DNA from: Lysobacter capsici
Lineage (GTDB): Bacteria; Pseudomonadota; Gammaproteobacteria; Xanthomonadales; Xanthomonadaceae
NCBI RefSeq assembly: GCF_014779555.2
Contig: NZ_CP094357.1
Coordinates: 620,001-684,000 of the forward strand
Length of the DNA: 64,000 nt
Direction of reading: 5' to 3'
In this document: positions 55,844 through 64,000 of the stretch, in pieces
Position numbering within the stretch: position 1 is the stretch's first letter
Layout of the letters: each line of letters opens with the position of its first letter
Translations under genes and position numbers: made by a program
The notes under the pieces: generated by a model
What the model was told of the DNA's origin: nothing
Seen by the model: the letters and a program-made list of their open reading frames with translations, nothing else
Databases searched by the model: none

Positions 55844-58288
55844 ATGCTCAGAAATCTGCTTTATCCCGCGGTCTTCGCCGCCGGTTTGATCACCGTGTGC
55901 TGGGTCGGCGCGGGCTATGTGGCCGCCAATCCGCTGGCCTTGTCGGTGGTGGCGCTGATCGCCGCGTGTTATCTGGCCGGCGGGTTCGAGCTGTATCGCT
56001 ACCGTCAGGCCACCGCGACGCTGCAGCAGGCCGTCGCCGACCTGTCGCAGCCGCCGTCGAATCTCGGCGACTGGCTTGGTCGCCTGCATCCTTCGTTGCG
56101 CAATGCGGCGCGCCTGCGCATCGAAGGCGAGCGCGTGGCCTTGCCGGCGCCGTCGCTGACGCCGTATCTGGTCGGTCTGCTGGTGTTGCTGGGCATGCTC
56201 GGCACCTTGCTGGGCATGATGACCACGCTGCGCGGAACCGGGATGGCGCTGGAAAGCGCCACCGACCTGCAGGCCATCCGCGAGTCCATCGCCGCGCCGG
56301 TCGCGGGGTTGGGTTTCGCGTTCGGCACGTCGATCGCCGGCGTCGCCGCATCGGCGATGCTCGGTCTGCTGTCCGCGCTGTGCCGGCGCGAGCGGGCGCT
56401 GGCGGCGCAGCGGCTGGATGTCGCCATCGCGACCACGCTGCGCACGCATTCGCAAACCTATCGCCGCGAGGAAGCATTCAAGCTGCTGCAACAGCAAGTC
56501 GAGGTGATGCCGACCCTGGTCGAGCGGCTGCAGGCGATGACCGCGGCGATCGAGCAGCACAGTCAGGTCGCGCACGAACAGCTGACGCTGCGTCAGGATG
56601 CCTTCCACGAGCGCACCGACGCGGCCTACAGCCGATTGGCGTCGTCGGTCGAGGCATCGTTGAAGGCGAGCATCGGCGAGAGCGCGCGCGTCACCAGCGC
56701 GGCGCTGCAGCCGATCGTGGAAACCACGATGGCGGCGATCGCGCGCGAGACCGCCTCGTTGCACGAGGCCGTCACCCAGTCCGTGCAGCGGCAGATGGAT
56801 GGGCTGTCGGCGGGTTTCGCCGCCAGCACCACCACCGTGGCGGGCATCTGGAGTCAGGCGCTGGTCGATCAGCGCCAGTCCAACGAGGGCTTGGTCCAGA
56901 ACCTGGGCAGCGCGCTGGAGCGTTTTACCGACCGTTTCGATCGAGGCGCCGCCGGCTTGCTGGATACCGTCTCCGCGCGCTTCGAAGCCACCGCCGAGCA
57001 TGCGGCGGACGCATGGGACAAGGCGTTGTCGCGCCAGTTGAGCGCCAACGAGGACGTGGCCGCGCGTAATCAGCAAGCGCTGGTCGCAACGACGCAGGCA
57101 TGGAACGAGACCCTGTCGCGGCAACTCAGCGCCAACGACGAGATGGCCACGCGCAACCAGCAGGCGCTGGTGACGGCGGCGGAAGCGTGGAACGAGTCGC
57201 TGTCGCGGCAACTGAGCGCCAACGACGACATGGCCACGCGCAACCAGCAGGCGCTGGTCGCGGCGGCGGAAGCGTGGAACGAGTCGCTGTCGCGTCAGCT
57301 CAGCGCCAACGAGGACATGGCCGCGCGCAACCAGCAAGCTCAGCTCGCCGCGGCGGATGCATGGAACGAGGCCTTGTCGCGGCAGACCAGCGCCAACGAC
57401 GAAGTGGCGACGCGCAATCAGCAAGCCTTGATCGCGGCGGCGGCGACGTTCGAACAGCACGCCAGCTCGCTGCTGCAGGCGATGCGCGAGTCGCACGGAA
57501 ACCTGCAGGCCGAACTGGAATCGCGCGACAGCGAGCGCCTGGCCGTGTGGACCGGTGCCTTCGCGTCGATGGCCGCCGAACTGGGCCAGCGCTGGGAACG
57601 CAACGGCGAGCACGCGGTCGAGCGCCAGCAACAGATCTGCGACGTCCTCGCGCAGTCCGCGCGCGACATCGCCGCGCAGACCCAGGCGCAGGCGCAGGAG
57701 ACCATCGCCGAGATGTCGCGTCTGGTCGATGCCGCGTCGCAGGCGCCCAAGGCCGCGGCCGAGGTCATCGCCGAGCTGCGCCAGAAACTGTCCGACAGCA
57801 TGGCGCGCGACACCGCCATGCTCGACGAGCGCAATCGTCTGCTGGCGACGCTGGAAACCCTGCTCGATGCGGTCAATCACGCATCCACCGAGCAGCGGGT
57901 CGCGGTCGATGCGCTGGTCGCCACCTCGGCGGATCTGCTCGATCGCGTCGGCACCCGCTTCATCGATCATGTCGGCGCGGAAACCGGCAAGCTCGGCGTG
58001 GTCGCCGCCCAGGTCGCCGCGGGCGCGGTCGACGTGGCGAGCCTGGGCGATGCGTTCGGCGCGGCGGTGCAGCAGTTCGGCGAATCCAACCAAGCGCTGG
58101 TGATCCGCCTGCAGGGCATCGAAACCGCGTTGGACAAGTCGCTCGCGCGCAGCGACGAACAACTGGCGTACTACGTGGCGCAGGCCAGGGAAGTCATCGA
58201 CCTGAGCATGCTTTCGCAGAAGCAGATCATCGAGGACATGCAGCAACTGGCCGATCGGCGCGCCGCCGACGGAGCGCAGGCGGCATGA
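55844..58288 (+). CDS. DUF802 protein: MotA/ExbB-like membrane part with long coiled-coil tail
   Basis: 814 residues. Four TM helices: about 5-22, 32-48, 104-126 (LTPYLVGLLVLLGMLGTLLG), 150-178 (APVAGLGFAFGTSIAGVAAS). The last two match the MotA/TolQ/ExbB pore helices. Residues 200-814 are a nearly continuous coiled coil, with five 29-residue tandem repeats at 390-534 (AWNESLSRQLSANDDMATRN type; 87-bp units 57011-57445). The layout, a five-helix-bundle motor protein with a giant cytoplasmic tail, is like ZorA of the Zorya system. Stop overlaps the next ATG (ATGA). Confidence 0.85.
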   Translation: MLRNLLYPAVFAAGLITVCWVGAGYVAANPLALSVVALIAACYLAGGFELYRYRQATATLQQAVADLSQPPSNLGDWLGRLHPSLRNAARLRIEGERVALPAPSLTPYLVGLLVLLGMLGTLLGMMTTLRGTGMALESATDLQAIRESIAAPVAGLGFAFGTSIAGVAASAMLGLLSALCRRERALAAQRLDVAIATTLRTHSQTYRREEAFKLLQQQVEVMPTLVERLQAMTAAIEQHSQVAHEQLTLRQDAFHERTDAAYSRLASSVEASLKASIGESARVTSAALQPIVETTMAAIARETASLHEAVTQSVQRQMDGLSAGFAASTTTVAGIWSQALVDQRQSNEGLVQNLGSALERFTDRFDRGAAGLLDTVSARFEATAEHAADAWDKALSRQLSANEDVAARNQQALVATTQAWNETLSRQLSANDEMATRNQQALVTAAEAWNESLSRQLSANDDMATRNQQALVAAAEAWNESLSRQLSANEDMAARNQQAQLAAADAWNEALSRQTSANDEVATRNQQALIAAAATFEQHASSLLQAMRESHGNLQAELESRDSERLAVWTGAFASMAAELGQRWERNGEHAVERQQQICDVLAQSARDIAAQTQAQAQETIAEMSRLVDAASQAPKAAAEVIAELRQKLSDSMARDTAMLDERNRLLATLETLLDAVNHASTEQRVAVDALVATSADLLDRVGTRFIDHVGAETGKLGVVAAQVAAGAVDVASLGDAFGAAVQQFGESNQALVIRLQGIETALDKSLARSDEQLAYYVAQAREVIDLSMLSQKQIIEDMQQLADRRAADGAQAA
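57011..57445 (+). repeat. 87-bp tandem repeats within the coiled-coil tail
   Basis: Five units of 87 bases (57011-57097, 57098-57184, 57185-57271, 57272-57358, 57359-57445), all in frame, giving 29-residue steps. They are highly similar at DNA level, so tail length can vary by recombination in multiples of 29 residues without a frameshift. Confidence 0.92.
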
Positions 58289-58926
58289 GCGTGGATATCT
58301 ATGACGACGGCGGCGACGGCGAATCGACCGCGCCGGTCTGGGCCGCGTTCGGCGATCTGATGTCGGTGCTGCTGGGCGTGTTCGTGCTGATCCTGGTGGG
58401 CGTGCTCGGCGTGCAGATGCAGTTGTCGAACCGGCTGGACGAAGAGGTCAAGCAGCGCCGGCTGGAAGCGCAACGCCGCAGTTCCCTGGAACAGGCGCTG
58501 GCGGTGCCGCTGGCGGCCGGACGGGTGACCCTGGTCGACGGTCGCATCGGTATTCGCGGCAGCGTGCTGTTCGCGTTCAACTCCGAGCATCTGCAGCCGG
58601 AAGGCCGCGAGCTGTTGAAGAGTCTGGCCGGCCCGCTGTCGGGTTATCTCAAGACCCGCAACGAAATCCTGATGATCAGCGGCTTCACCGACGACCGTCA
58701 GGTGCGCGAGGGCAACGGCCAGTTCGCCGACAACTGGGAACTGTCGGCGCGGCGTGCGTTGACCGTGACCCGCACCCTGATCGCCGAAGGCGTGCCGGCT
58801 TCGTCGGTGTTCGCCGCCGCGTTCGGCGCGGAGCAGCCGGTGAGTTCCAACGCCGACGAAGCAGGGCGGGCCAGGAACCGGCGGGTGGAAATAGCGCCGA
58901 TTCCGAAACCGCCCAAGGCCAAGTGA
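58285..58926 (+). CDS. OmpA/MotB-like partner of the motor
   Basis: 213 residues. One TM helix (about 22-44) preceded by PVWAAFGDLMSVLLG, where D24 is at the place of the ion-carrying Asp in MotB and ZorB. A short coiled linker leads to an OmpA_C-like peptidoglycan domain (ISGFTDDRQVREGN, NWELSARRALTVTR, RARNRRVEI). So it has the same plan as a stator B subunit: ion gate plus cell-wall anchor. Overlaps the DUF802 gene (ATGA). Confidence 0.87.
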   Translation: MSVDIYDDGGDGESTAPVWAAFGDLMSVLLGVFVLILVGVLGVQMQLSNRLDEEVKQRRLEAQRRSSLEQALAVPLAAGRVTLVDGRIGIRGSVLFAFNSEHLQPEGRELLKSLAGPLSGYLKTRNEILMISGFTDDRQVREGNGQFADNWELSARRALTVTRTLIAEGVPASSVFAAAFGAEQPVSSNADEAGRARNRRVEIAPIPKPPKAK

Positions 58927-58932
58927 CGCACC

Positions 58933-59592
58933 GTGCGCAATAACCAGGTCAATGCGCGGACGGTACTCGATGCGTGGCGCGAACAAGGCGCCGACCGCAT
59001 GAGCCGCGTTCGTTTTCATCGACTCGATGCGCTGGAGCGACGCGCCGCAAGCCACGACGGCGAAGTGCGGCGTCTTCTCGACGCGCGTCTGGCCGAACTG
59101 ATCGCGGCCTATGCCGCCGATCTGGAAGCCGCCGCACCTTCCCTTGCGGCGCGCGCCGACGATGCCGCCGCGGTTGCGCCCACGAGCGATGCGATGAGCG
59201 GACTGATCGGCTACATCGCCGAGCAGGCGGCGTTGCGCGATCAGATGGCGACGGACGAGGCGCCGCCGCGCGCCGCATTTCCGGAACTCGCGGCGCTGGA
59301 CGATTTCAGGCAACTCTGGTCGGCCGTTCGCGTCGAAAACCAGACCCGGGTGTCGCTGGAACAGGTGCCCACCGATGCCGGCCCGCTCAATTCCGGCGCG
59401 CTCGTGCATCGTTCGCTGACCCTGATGCGCGAATTGTCGCCGGGGTATCTGCAGCACTTCATGGCCTACGTCGATGCCCTGACCTGGCTGGAGCGGATGA
59501 GCGACGACGGCGTGCTGGCGCCGGACGACACCTCCCAGGCCGCGGCCAACGGCAAACGTACCCGCGACAAGCCGCGCAAGCGCCGCGAATGA
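58933..59592 (+). CDS. DUF2894 family protein, last gene of motor operon
   Basis: 219 residues from GTG 58933. Soluble, helical (VLDAWREQGADRMSRVRFHRLDALERRA), with a basic Lys/Arg-rich end (GKRTRDKPRKRRE) that could bind nucleic acid or membrane. FDUF name by recall of the operon order DUF3348-DUF802-OmpA-DUF2894. Starts 6 bases past the OmpA-like stop. Effector or assembly role possible; no catalytic motif seen. Confidence 0.76.
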   Translation: MRNNQVNARTVLDAWREQGADRMSRVRFHRLDALERRAASHDGEVRRLLDARLAELIAAYAADLEAAAPSLAARADDAAAVAPTSDAMSGLIGYIAEQAALRDQMATDEAPPRAAFPELAALDDFRQLWSAVRVENQTRVSLEQVPTDAGPLNSGALVHRSLTLMRELSPGYLQHFMAYVDALTWLERMSDDGVLAPDDTSQAAANGKRTRDKPRKRRE

Positions 59593-59737
59593 AGCGGTAG
59601 CGACATCGGCGCCGGTCCTGCTTCGCCGGCGCGATCCGCGGCTTCGAACCGAACTTGTCCCGTCTGGCGACGATTGTGCTCGCAACCCAGGCCGGCTGGT
59701 CCACACTTCAGACTTCAACCCACGAGAGAAGAAGTGC

Positions 59738-61009
59738 ATGAAGTCTTTGCTGATGCTGCTCGGCGCGACCCTGGCGATCGCATTAGGGAGTGCCGATGTC
59801 CGTGCCCAAGCGACCGAGGCGACCGAGAAGACCGAGAAAACCTTCGTCGATGCGGTCAAGGCGCGCGCCATGCCGCTGCGGATCGCGTCGAGCGGGCTGT
59901 CGGGCGCGGGCGCCGGGTTCCTGCTTGAGCAGGCCGCGGCCTCGCAGTTCGTCCTGATCGGCGAAGACCATGGTTTCGCCGACACGCCGCGGTTCGCCCA
60001 AGGCTTGCAGGCCTCGCTGGGTGACCGGCGCTTGGATCACCTGGTCCTGGAAATCGGCTACTACGCGGCCCGCCGGGTCGAAGCGTCGCTGTGCGAGCGC
60101 AAGGATGGACTGGCGCGGCTCAACCAGACCTTTCCGTTCTTCTCGCCGTTCGTGAACTTCAAGGAGGACGGCGCGCTGGCGGCCTCGTTCGCCGCCTGCG
60201 ATCCCGCGGCGCCGTCGCTGTGGGGCATCGACCAGGAGTTCCTGCTGTCCTCGCAACTGCACCTGGACCGTTTGCAGCAACTGACCACGAGCGAGCCGCA
60301 ACGCAAACAGCTGTCGGTGTTCCGTCGCGAGGCCGATGAGGCCTGGAACGCGATGGTGGCTAAGCACGACCCGGGCTCGATCGCGCTGGTCAACTGGACG
60401 GCCGAGGACCTCAGCCGCCTGCGCGGCATCTTCAACGCCGATCGCGATCCGGAGGCGGTGGCCCTGATCGATGCGATGGCCGCGAGTTCGGAGATCTATC
60501 GTTCGCAGAACACCGGCGCGTATGCGTCCAATCGCGCCCGCTCGGTGATGATGAAATCGTTGTTCATGCGCAACTATCAGGCGGCGCGGGCGAAACAGGA
60601 GCGGCCGCGGGCCTTGTTCAAACTGGGCGCGTACCACGCCGCGCGCGGGCTGACTCCGACCCAGCAATTCGACATCGGCAATCTGGCCTCGGAGCTGGCC
60701 GAGTCGAACGGCGGGCGCAGCTTTCATGTGCTGGTGCTGATGAACGGAGGCGAGGTGAATCGCCACTTCCCGTTCTCCGCGGACAGCACGGACGAACGCG
60801 CCGCCTACGATGCCAAGGAGGAGTTGAAGACCCTCGGCATCGAAGCGCTGCTCGCGGTTGCGCCGTCGGACGACGCGGTGGTGATCGATCTGGCCTCGCT
60901 GCGAGCCGATGGGCCGCGCATGCCGCCCGGAAATCCGATCAACCGTTTGATCTACAACTACGACGCGGTGGTGCTGGTGGCCAACGGCCACGCGGCGTCT
61001 AACTACTAG
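59738..61009 (+). CDS. Exported erythromycin-esterase-like (EreA/ChaN-type) protein
   Basis: 423 residues. Signal peptide 1-24 (cleavage near VRA-Q). FVLIGEDHGFADTPRF has the GE-x-HG motif of the EreA/TraB/ChaN superfamily, with catalytic-type Glu and His; LVLEIGYYAARRVE is the matching second strand. HAARGLTPTQQFDIG may supply the last histidine. Members hydrolyse esters or bind ligands; this one has no proven substrate. Starts 145 bases past the motor operon. Confidence 0.7.
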   Translation: MKSLLMLLGATLAIALGSADVRAQATEATEKTEKTFVDAVKARAMPLRIASSGLSGAGAGFLLEQAAASQFVLIGEDHGFADTPRFAQGLQASLGDRRLDHLVLEIGYYAARRVEASLCERKDGLARLNQTFPFFSPFVNFKEDGALAASFAACDPAAPSLWGIDQEFLLSSQLHLDRLQQLTTSEPQRKQLSVFRREADEAWNAMVAKHDPGSIALVNWTAEDLSRLRGIFNADRDPEAVALIDAMAASSEIYRSQNTGAYASNRARSVMMKSLFMRNYQAARAKQERPRALFKLGAYHAARGLTPTQQFDIGNLASELAESNGGRSFHVLVLMNGGEVNRHFPFSADSTDERAAYDAKEELKTLGIEALLAVAPSDDAVVIDLASLRADGPRMPPGNPINRLIYNYDAVVLVANGHAASNY

Positions 61010-61019
61010 CGGCTGGGCT

Positions 61020-61778
61020 TCAGGCCCCCAGCCAATCGCGCAAGGCGGCGGCGCGTTCCTGGCTGACCACGATCTCGAGCTGGCAACCGGCGATCAATTC
61101 CAGCTCCAGTTTGCCCTTGAAGCCGCGATGCACACGCGCGATGGCATCGATCTGGACGATGGTCTGGCGGTTGGCGCGAAAGAAGCGCGAGGGGTCGAGC
61201 ATCGGCATCAGCTCGTCGAGGCTTTGCGACATGACATGGCCGCGCGCCTCGCGGGTCACCAGCCGGACCATCAGGTCCTTGTGGAAATAGGCGATGTCGC
61301 CCACCGGAACCGAGGTCAGCACCTGCCCGGTGGCGACCAGGAAACGTTCGCGACAGCGTTGGCCCGGGCCGAAATAAGCCTGCGCCAGATCGACAGGACG
61401 AGGGGCCGGGCTTGTACCGGCCATGGTCAGCTGTCGCCACTTCGACAGCGCGAGCGCCAGGCGTTCGGGCCGCAGGGGTTTCAACAGGTAGTCGATGCCG
61501 AACGCGTCGAAGGCCTTCAACGCGAACTGATCGTAGGCGGTGGTGAAGATGATCGGAATGCTGGCCGGGATCGCATCGAGGATGTCGAAGCACAGGCCAT
61601 CGGACAGATGCACGTCCATGAACATCAGGTCGGGCAGCGGCTGCCGCGACAATCGCTCGATGCAGGCCGCGACCGAGCCCAGCGGCGGCTCGACTTGCAA
61701 TTCCGGCGCGGTCTGCCTGAGCAGATCCAGCAATGTCCGGGCCGCGACGGCCTCGTCCTCGACGATCAGGGCGCGCAT
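61020..61778 (-). CDS. LytTR-type response regulator
   Basis: 252 residues from ATG 61778. Receiver 1-120 with E7/D8, phosphoacceptor D55 (LMFMDVHLSDG) and TTAYDQFA; LytTR DNA-binding domain about 145-250 (DIAYFHKDLMVRLVT, RFFRANRQTIVQID). These regulators bind direct repeats near promoters. It overlaps the kinase gene by 13 bases. Confidence 0.88.
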   Translation of the reverse strand: MRALIVEDEAVAARTLLDLLRQTAPELQVEPPLGSVAACIERLSRQPLPDLMFMDVHLSDGLCFDILDAIPASIPIIFTTAYDQFALKAFDAFGIDYLLKPLRPERLALALSKWRQLTMAGTSPAPRPVDLAQAYFGPGQRCRERFLVATGQVLTSVPVGDIAYFHKDLMVRLVTREARGHVMSQSLDELMPMLDPSRFFRANRQTIVQIDAIARVHRGFKGKLELELIAGCQLEIVVSQERAAALRDWLGA

Positions 61779-62821
61779 GGCAGCAATGGCACGGTGACGC
61801 GGAACATGTCGGCGCTGCGTTCGATCCGGATCTCGCGCTCGCACAGCAGGCGATAGCGCGCCTGGATATGGCTCAGACCGGAACCGGTGCCGCGCGTGTC
61901 GCCGCGGCGCGCGCGTATCGGGTTGCTGACGGTCAGTGCGTCGTTCTCGCAGTGGATGTCCACGTGCAGGCCTGGTCCGGATTCGATGTCGTTATGGCAG
62001 ACCACGTTTTCCAGCAGCAGTTGCAGGGTCATCGGCGCGATCGCGCGGGCGGTGACATCGTCGCAACCGCTCACTCGCACCTGCAGGCCTTCGCCGTGCC
62101 TGGCCCGCAGTATCTTCAGGTAGGCCTCGAGAAACGCAAGTTCCTGCGGCAGCGGCACCAGATCGAGGTGATTGTGCAGCAGCACGTAGCGGAAGATGTC
62201 CGACAGATCGAGCAGAACCGAGCGCGCCCGCTCGGGATCGTGTTCGATCAGTCCGTACACCGTGTTGAAGCTGTTGAACAGGAAGTGCGGATTGATCTGG
62301 GCCTTGAGCGCATCGAGTTCGGCCCGGGTGACGGCCAGACGCTGTTGTTCGGCCTCGGCCTGAGCGGCCCGCCACTGCCGGAAAAAATCGAACAGCAGTT
62401 GAAACGCGGCGAGGGCCGTGCCGAAGATCAGCGCCAGCAGCAGGGTGAAGGCGATATGCGGCCATGCGAGCACGTCGTCGGCGCCCTGGGAAATCTCATA
62501 GAGCTTGAGCGGCACATAGATCAGCAACAGGTAGACGCAGGCGAACGCCACCGATAAACCGAGCTGCGCCACGACCCGCAACGCGCCCGCGTTCTTCCAC
62601 GACACACGCCGGTCGAGGTAGCGCGAAATGGCGCGGATGGCTTCGGCGATGACGTAGATATTGATCAGGTACAGGCCCAGCGCGGTCCACGACCGTCCCG
62701 GCGGCTCGTCGAACATCGCCGCCAGCTCGATGCTGGCCAGGGCGAGTGCGGCGACCAGCGCCGGCACCCACAGCCGTGCCCATGTCTCGATGCGATCGGC
62801 GCCCGCGTCCAGAGGTTTCAT
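61766..62821 (-). CDS. LytS/YehU-type sensor histidine kinase
   Basis: 351 residues. Four TM helices (about 17-36, 47-66, 82-104, 120-143) form the sensor, a short linker follows, then the His_kinase domain with INPHFLFNSFN (H179) and a GxGxG ATP-lid ending GTGSGLSHI. No periplasmic domain, so it senses the membrane or a neighbour. First gene of the pair with the LytTR regulator. Confidence 0.88.
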   Translation of the reverse strand: MKPLDAGADRIETWARLWVPALVAALALASIELAAMFDEPPGRSWTALGLYLINIYVIAEAIRAISRYLDRRVSWKNAGALRVVAQLGLSVAFACVYLLLIYVPLKLYEISQGADDVLAWPHIAFTLLLALIFGTALAAFQLLFDFFRQWRAAQAEAEQQRLAVTRAELDALKAQINPHFLFNSFNTVYGLIEHDPERARSVLLDLSDIFRYVLLHNHLDLVPLPQELAFLEAYLKILRARHGEGLQVRVSGCDDVTARAIAPMTLQLLLENVVCHNDIESGPGLHVDIHCENDALTVSNPIRARRGDTRGTGSGLSHIQARYRLLCEREIRIERSADMFRVTVPLLPCAP

Positions 62822-62954
62822 CGAACCAGGGTGCCCGCTGGCCGGCGCGCTGCCAAGGATTGCGGCGCGAAGCCCGAATAATCCGGTGTGAGCCGGGACG
62901 ATGACGCCGCAATCGGTTCCAGCCTGCCGTCTCGGACTGCGGTCGCATCGGATC

Positions 62955-64000
62955 TCATTGGAACGCGCCGCCCAGCCATGCCCAGGCCGATGCGGACCCC
63001 ACGCACCAGGCCACGACCCACAGCGCCGGCAACCGGAAAACCATCAGCATGCCCAACCCGATCGCCACGATGACCATGTCGACCGGACTGTTCACGCCCT
63101 CGCGCCAGACCGGATCGTAGAACGCGGCGGCGAGCAGGCCGACCACGGAGGCGTTGACGCCGGCCAGCGCGCGGCCGGCAAGGGGACGCCGCGCTACCGT
63201 GGCCCATACCGGAAGCGTCGCGAACAGCAACAGGAAGCCCGGTAGAAAAACGCAAAGCAGCGCGAGCGTGGCGCTTGCCAGCGGCGCCGCGCCCGCATCG
63301 ACGCTGGCGCCCAGGTAAGCGGCCAATGAAAACATCGGCCCGGGCATCGCCTGCGCGGCGCCGTAACCGGTCAGAAACGTATCGGCGCTCATCCATCCGC
63401 TGGCGACCAACTCGCTTTCGAGCAAGGGCAATACGACGTGTCCGCCGCCGAACACCAACGCGCCGGATCGATAGAACGCGCTCGCCAGCCCGCCCAGCGA
63501 GGGTGGCCCGGCCGGCAGCAGCAACGAGCCGGCCAGTCCGGCCAAAAACAGCAGCGCGCAGATCGCCGCGGTGCGGCGCGCATACGGAACCGGAAAGGTC
63601 GCGACCGCGCCGGTGGCGACGGCCGGACACAGCCACGCGCCGAGCGCGCCGCCGGCCGCGATCGCCAGCAATTGCCAGCCGGCGCCGCCGGCCACAAGCA
63701 CCAGCGCGCACGCACCGGCCGCGATCGCCACGCGCCGCAGATCGGGCGTCAGGGTGCGCGCCATGCCGATCAGGCCATGCGCGACCACGACCACGGCCAC
63801 GAGCTTGAGTCCGTGCACCAACACCGCGCCCGCGGCATGGCCGAACACATGCGGCGCGAACACGGCGAGGCAGAACATCAACAGCATCGACGGCGCGGTG
63901 AAGGCGACGAACGCCGCCGCCGCGCCCCACCATCCAGCGCGGAACAGGCCGATGGCCGCGCCCATCTGGCTGCTGGCCGGCCCCGGTAGAAACTGGCATA
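62955..64000 (-). CDS. chrA: Chromate transporter ChrA (5' part outside window)
   Basis: The frame continues past the window edge. The first visible residues CQFLPGPASSQMG are the ChrA core motif, so only the N-terminal helix is missing. About ten TM segments and the second-half repeat YGAAQAMPGPMFSLAAYLG confirm the CHR superfamily (two homologous halves). ChrA exports chromate with protons. Its regulator, if any, lies outside. Confidence 0.88.
   Translation of the reverse strand, partial: CQFLPGPASSQMGAAIGLFRAGWWGAAAAFVAFTAPSMLLMFCLAVFAPHVFGHAAGAVLVHGLKLVAVVVVAHGLIGMARTLTPDLRRVAIAAGACALVLVAGGAGWQLLAIAAGGALGAWLCPAVATGAVATFPVPYARRTAAICALLFLAGLAGSLLLPAGPPSLGGLASAFYRSGALVFGGGHVVLPLLESELVASGWMSADTFLTGYGAAQAMPGPMFSLAAYLGASVDAGAAPLASATLALLCVFLPGFLLLFATLPVWATVARRPLAGRALAGVNASVVGLLAAAFYDPVWREGVNSPVDMVIVAIGLGMLMVFRLPALWVVAWCVGSASAWAWLGGAFQ

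Overview
The window is high-GC (roughly two-thirds G+C) gammaproteobacterial chromosome. Gene content points to Xanthomonadaceae, most likely Lysobacter or a close relative: a CitMHS/porin/TctDE citrate locus, a lone homodimeric aceE, a lysyl-endopeptidase-like protease, a DUF3348-DUF802-OmpA-DUF2894 operon, a type IV secretion effector with an XVIPCD-type tail, and dense REP-like repeats with a RAYT transposase. The genus is inferred; there is no rRNA or other marker, and I see no tRNA or CRISPR array.

Layout. 1-11.7 kb is housekeeping: AMP nucleosidase (cut by the window edge), LprI-like protein, DUF924, a glutaredoxin/IscA-like/rhodanese fusion, polysaccharide deacetylase, methyltransferase, SGNH hydrolase, AlaA-type aminotransferase, RsgA, a DUF1704 protein and acetoacetyl-CoA reductase. 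12.0-18.5 kb is a citrate-type module: CitMHS symporter, OprP-like porin, TctD/TctE and a periplasmic binding protein; a 152-bp tandem triplication sits exactly on the tctE/binding-protein junction. 18.7-30.1 kb holds malic enzyme, a glycosyltransferase, two LysR/target divergent pairs, an SMR exporter, the RAYT and aceE, closed by a clear terminator.

30.2-42 kb is an accessory island with lower and patchy GC. It has (a) an SF2 helicase with two small putative zinc proteins, (b) an XRE regulator with an SRA-HNH modification-dependent nuclease and a palindromic operator, (c) truncated XRE regulator genes whose 3' ends recur between small unknown genes, and (d) an interbacterial toxin region: two related lipoproteins, a third lipoprotein placed as immunity protein, an HExxH/XVIPCD effector and a small gene broken by an amber codon.

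42-52 kb is scattered metabolism (PhyH, VOC proteins, START protein, FAD monooxygenase, GH71/99-like enzyme, secreted agmatine-deiminase-like enzyme, a two-component system). 52.4-64 kb has a secreted trypsin-fold protease with a VWD domain, the four-gene membrane-motor operon (MotA/ExbB-like protein with a very long coiled-coil tail plus a MotB/OmpA-like partner, resembling ZorAB), an EreA-like secreted protein, a LytS/LytTR pair and a ChrA transporter cut by the window edge.

Five repeat families recur: GTAGGAGCGGCG REP pairs, CCCTCTCCCGC hairpins, ATTCCCGCG hairpins, GAGTGAGGAGTGAG inverted-repeat elements, and C6-TTTTGCAAA-G6 palindromes that bracket simple-sequence arrays.
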